A DNA stretch of 64,000 nucleotides from Shiella aurantiaca (GTDB lineage: Bacteria > Bacteroidota > Bacteroidia > Cytophagales > Cyclobacteriaceae), in assembly GCA_030412945.1 (NCBI GenBank), contig JAUHJS010000001.1, positions 124,001 through 188,000 of the forward strand, written 5' to 3'. Below, one piece after another: positions 62,525 through 64,000 of this stretch (the stretch's first letter is position 1; every line of letters begins with the position of its first letter). The notes beneath the pieces were generated by a model. It was not told the DNA's origin. It did no database searches and was given only the letters and a program-made list of their open reading frames with translations. The position numbers and the translations under genes were made by a program.

Positions 62525-63539
62525 TAATAGAATCACGGGGCTTGCATTACTGGCATTATTGCTTTGTACCGCCCTTCTCTCTGCCAAATTGGGAGCCGTG
62601 CCTATTAGCTTACAGGAAATAAAAAATGCCTTTATGCATCTCATCAATGGAAATGAAATCATTGAATTGAATGAACGCATTTTCCTGCAGATTAGGCTGC
62701 CTAGGGTATTGATGGGAATATTTGTAGGTGCCGCCTTGGCAGTTGGGGGTGTGTTGACGCAGGCATTGTTCCGAAATCCCATCGTTGAACCCGGCCTGAT
62801 AGGAACCTCCAGTGGAGCCGCTTTTGGAGCTGCCCTTTATTTTGTATTAGGGGCTACTTTTGGCAGCAACTGGGGCGAATGGACTTTACCCATAGCCGCC
62901 TGTATCGGAGGAACGGTGGCTACGGTGATGGTCTTATTTTTGGCGCAGTCGAAGAATGACCATAGGCGCGGAGTGGCTTCGCTCTTACTAAGCGGAATTG
63001 CCATAAATGCCCTTTTCCTGAGCGGAGTTGGCTTTTTGTCTTATATCGCGCGTGACCCACAAGCGCGTTCCATTACTTTCTGGAATTTAGGAACACTATC
63101 AGGTTCATATTGGGAGGCACTGTATATCGTTTTGAGTGTTACCTCTATTTGTATCTGGTTCAGCCTTAGATTGGCCAAACAACTCAACGCCTTAATGCTG
63201 GGCGAACAAGAAGCGCAATTGCTGGGAATCAATATCCCACAATTAAAACTAATGGTACTTTGCCTGAATGTAATCATGGTAGCCGTTAGTACCGCTTTTG
63301 TGGGGGTTATTGGTTTTGTTGGCCTCATTGTGCCTCATTTTTTACGGATGATACAGGGAGCTGACAACCGCTTCTTACTTTGGGGCGGAGCCTTACTAGG
63401 GGCTTGGGTATTAACCGCCTCCGACCTCTTAGCGCGACTGCTATTAGCGCCCGCAGAACTGCCCATAGGGATAGTTACCTCACTTATTGGGGTTCCGGTG
63501 TTTATCATTTTGCTCAAGCGGACTAACTACTTGTTTTGA
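62511..63539 (+). CDS. hmuU: Heme/iron ABC transporter permease (FecCD family)
   Basis: A 342-residue permease with about ten membrane helices. FecCD family blocks are present: RLPRVLMGIFVGAALAVGGVLTQALFRNPIVEPGLIGTSSGAAFGA, FWNLGTLSGSYWEAL, GIVTSLIGVPVFIILL and the ATPase-coupling segment VGVIGFVGLIVPHFLRM. It overlaps hmuT by 14 nt and stops 2 bp before hmuV, so all three importer genes form one tightly packed unit. Confidence 0.93.
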   Translation: MKPINNRITGLALLALLLCTALLSAKLGAVPISLQEIKNAFMHLINGNEIIELNERIFLQIRLPRVLMGIFVGAALAVGGVLTQALFRNPIVEPGLIGTSSGAAFGAALYFVLGATFGSNWGEWTLPIAACIGGTVATVMVLFLAQSKNDHRRGVASLLLSGIAINALFLSGVGFLSYIARDPQARSITFWNLGTLSGSYWEALYIVLSVTSICIWFSLRLAKQLNALMLGEQEAQLLGINIPQLKLMVLCLNVIMVAVSTAFVGVIGFVGLIVPHFLRMIQGADNRFLLWGGALLGAWVLTASDLLARLLLAPAELPIGIVTSLIGVPVFIILLKRTNYLF

Positions 63540-63541
63540 CC

Positions 63542-64000
63542 ATGATTAGTTTAGAAAATCTCACCTACCATATAAAAGGGAAACACCTACTTGAGTCGGT
63601 TTCCCTAGCCTTTGAAAAAGGAAAAATGCATATAATACTTGGCCCCAACGGAGCCGGAAAATCTACCCTCATCAGGCTAATCAGCGGAGAGCTTAAGCCA
63701 AGCGCTGGTACGATACGGTATAATGATATGCCCCTACACGGCATTTCGGTAAAGGAACAAGCCTTGTTTAGGGCGGTTTTATCTCAAAATCTTGAGGTAA
63801 GCTTTCCACTACGGGTGCATGAGGTCGTATTAATGGGGCGCTATCCACACTTTGTAGGCAGTCCACGAGCTATTGACCACGAAATCTGCGAAAAATCCAT
63901 CCACTTATTCGATTTGGATGAGCTAAAAAACAGAAACTACCTCACACTGAGCGGAGGTGAAAAGCAACGCGTACAATTTGCCCGGGTTTTTGCTCAAATA
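63542..64000 (+). CDS. hmuV: Heme ABC transporter ATP-binding protein (partial at window end)
   Basis: The first 153 residues of the ATPase; the gene runs past 64000. Walker A GPNGAGKST is in the segment HIILGPNGAGKSTLIRLISGE, and the signature LSGGEKQRVQFAR is reached just before the edge. The Q-loop LSQNLEVSFPLRVHEVVLMGRYPHF is typical of HmuV. Walker B lies beyond the window. It powers heme import through HmuU. Confidence 0.9.
   Translation, partial: MISLENLTYHIKGKHLLESVSLAFEKGKMHIILGPNGAGKSTLIRLISGELKPSAGTIRYNDMPLHGISVKEQALFRAVLSQNLEVSFPLRVHEVVLMGRYPHFVGSPRAIDHEICEKSIHLFDLDELKNRNYLTLSGGEKQRVQFARVFAQI

Overview
The window reads as a chromosomal segment of a Bacteroidota bacterium, most likely Cytophagales or a related gliding/environmental lineage. 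The evidence is the set of PorP/SprF-like proteins, two secreted giants with type IX secretion type B C-terminal domains, DUF4407 and MpaB-like (DUF2236) proteins, a bacteroidotal ABC-F protein, and TAnnTTTG promoter elements. No tRNA, rRNA, CRISPR array or IS element was seen.

Layout. 0.1-5.0 kb: a DUF2975 membrane protein with its small HTH partner, then an ABC ATPase and a permease fused to an M1 peptidase. 5.1-7.0 kb: an AT-rich gene for a large protein with a C-terminal PD-(D/E)XK nuclease motif, a candidate stand-alone defence gene. 7.0-11.0 kb: small membrane proteins and two DUF2236 (MpaB-like) proteins; two of the membrane genes share an identical palindrome just upstream. 11.2-12.0 kb: a GAF-domain protein.

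12.05-20.81 kb: the main discovery, a compact provirus of about 8.73 kb with every gene on the minus strand. It encodes a gene II/X-like replication protein, a 308-residue candidate major capsid protein, many small membrane proteins and a GH24 lysozyme. It has no integrase, portal, large terminase or packaging ATPase. Size and content fit a relative of the ssDNA, membrane-containing Flavobacterium phage FLiP (Finnlakeviridae). It is bounded by two dif-like sites that share the 11-bp core CATAATTTACA, so it appears to use host XerCD and to sit in the chromosomal dif site. That would place this window at the replication terminus. The early block (20.75-19.58 kb) encodes five tiny translationally coupled proteins. 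A second block (19.44-12.16 kb) encodes an Ogr/Delta-like zinc finger, Rep, capsid, membrane proteins and lysis genes.

20.9-30.9 kb: housekeeping genes (TPR protein, gyrA, outer-membrane and periplasmic proteins, ABC-F ATPase, RhlE-like helicase). 30.98-49.7 kb: a type IX secretion surface-protein locus, with a PorP/SprF-SPOR fusion next to a 1,096-residue adhesin, and a 4,260-residue repeat adhesin followed after 4 bp by its own PorP/SprF partner (sprB-sprF-like). Parts of the giant gene are recent tandem duplications of about 0.56 kb. 49.8-59.1 kb: rRNA methyltransferase, polysaccharide deacetylase, Bax-like glucosaminidase, lhgO, ankyrin protein, oxyR, DUF4407 and a CDF metal exporter. 59.2-64.0 kb: a heme uptake operon (TonB-dependent receptor, HmuT, HmuU, HmuV) that runs off the window end.
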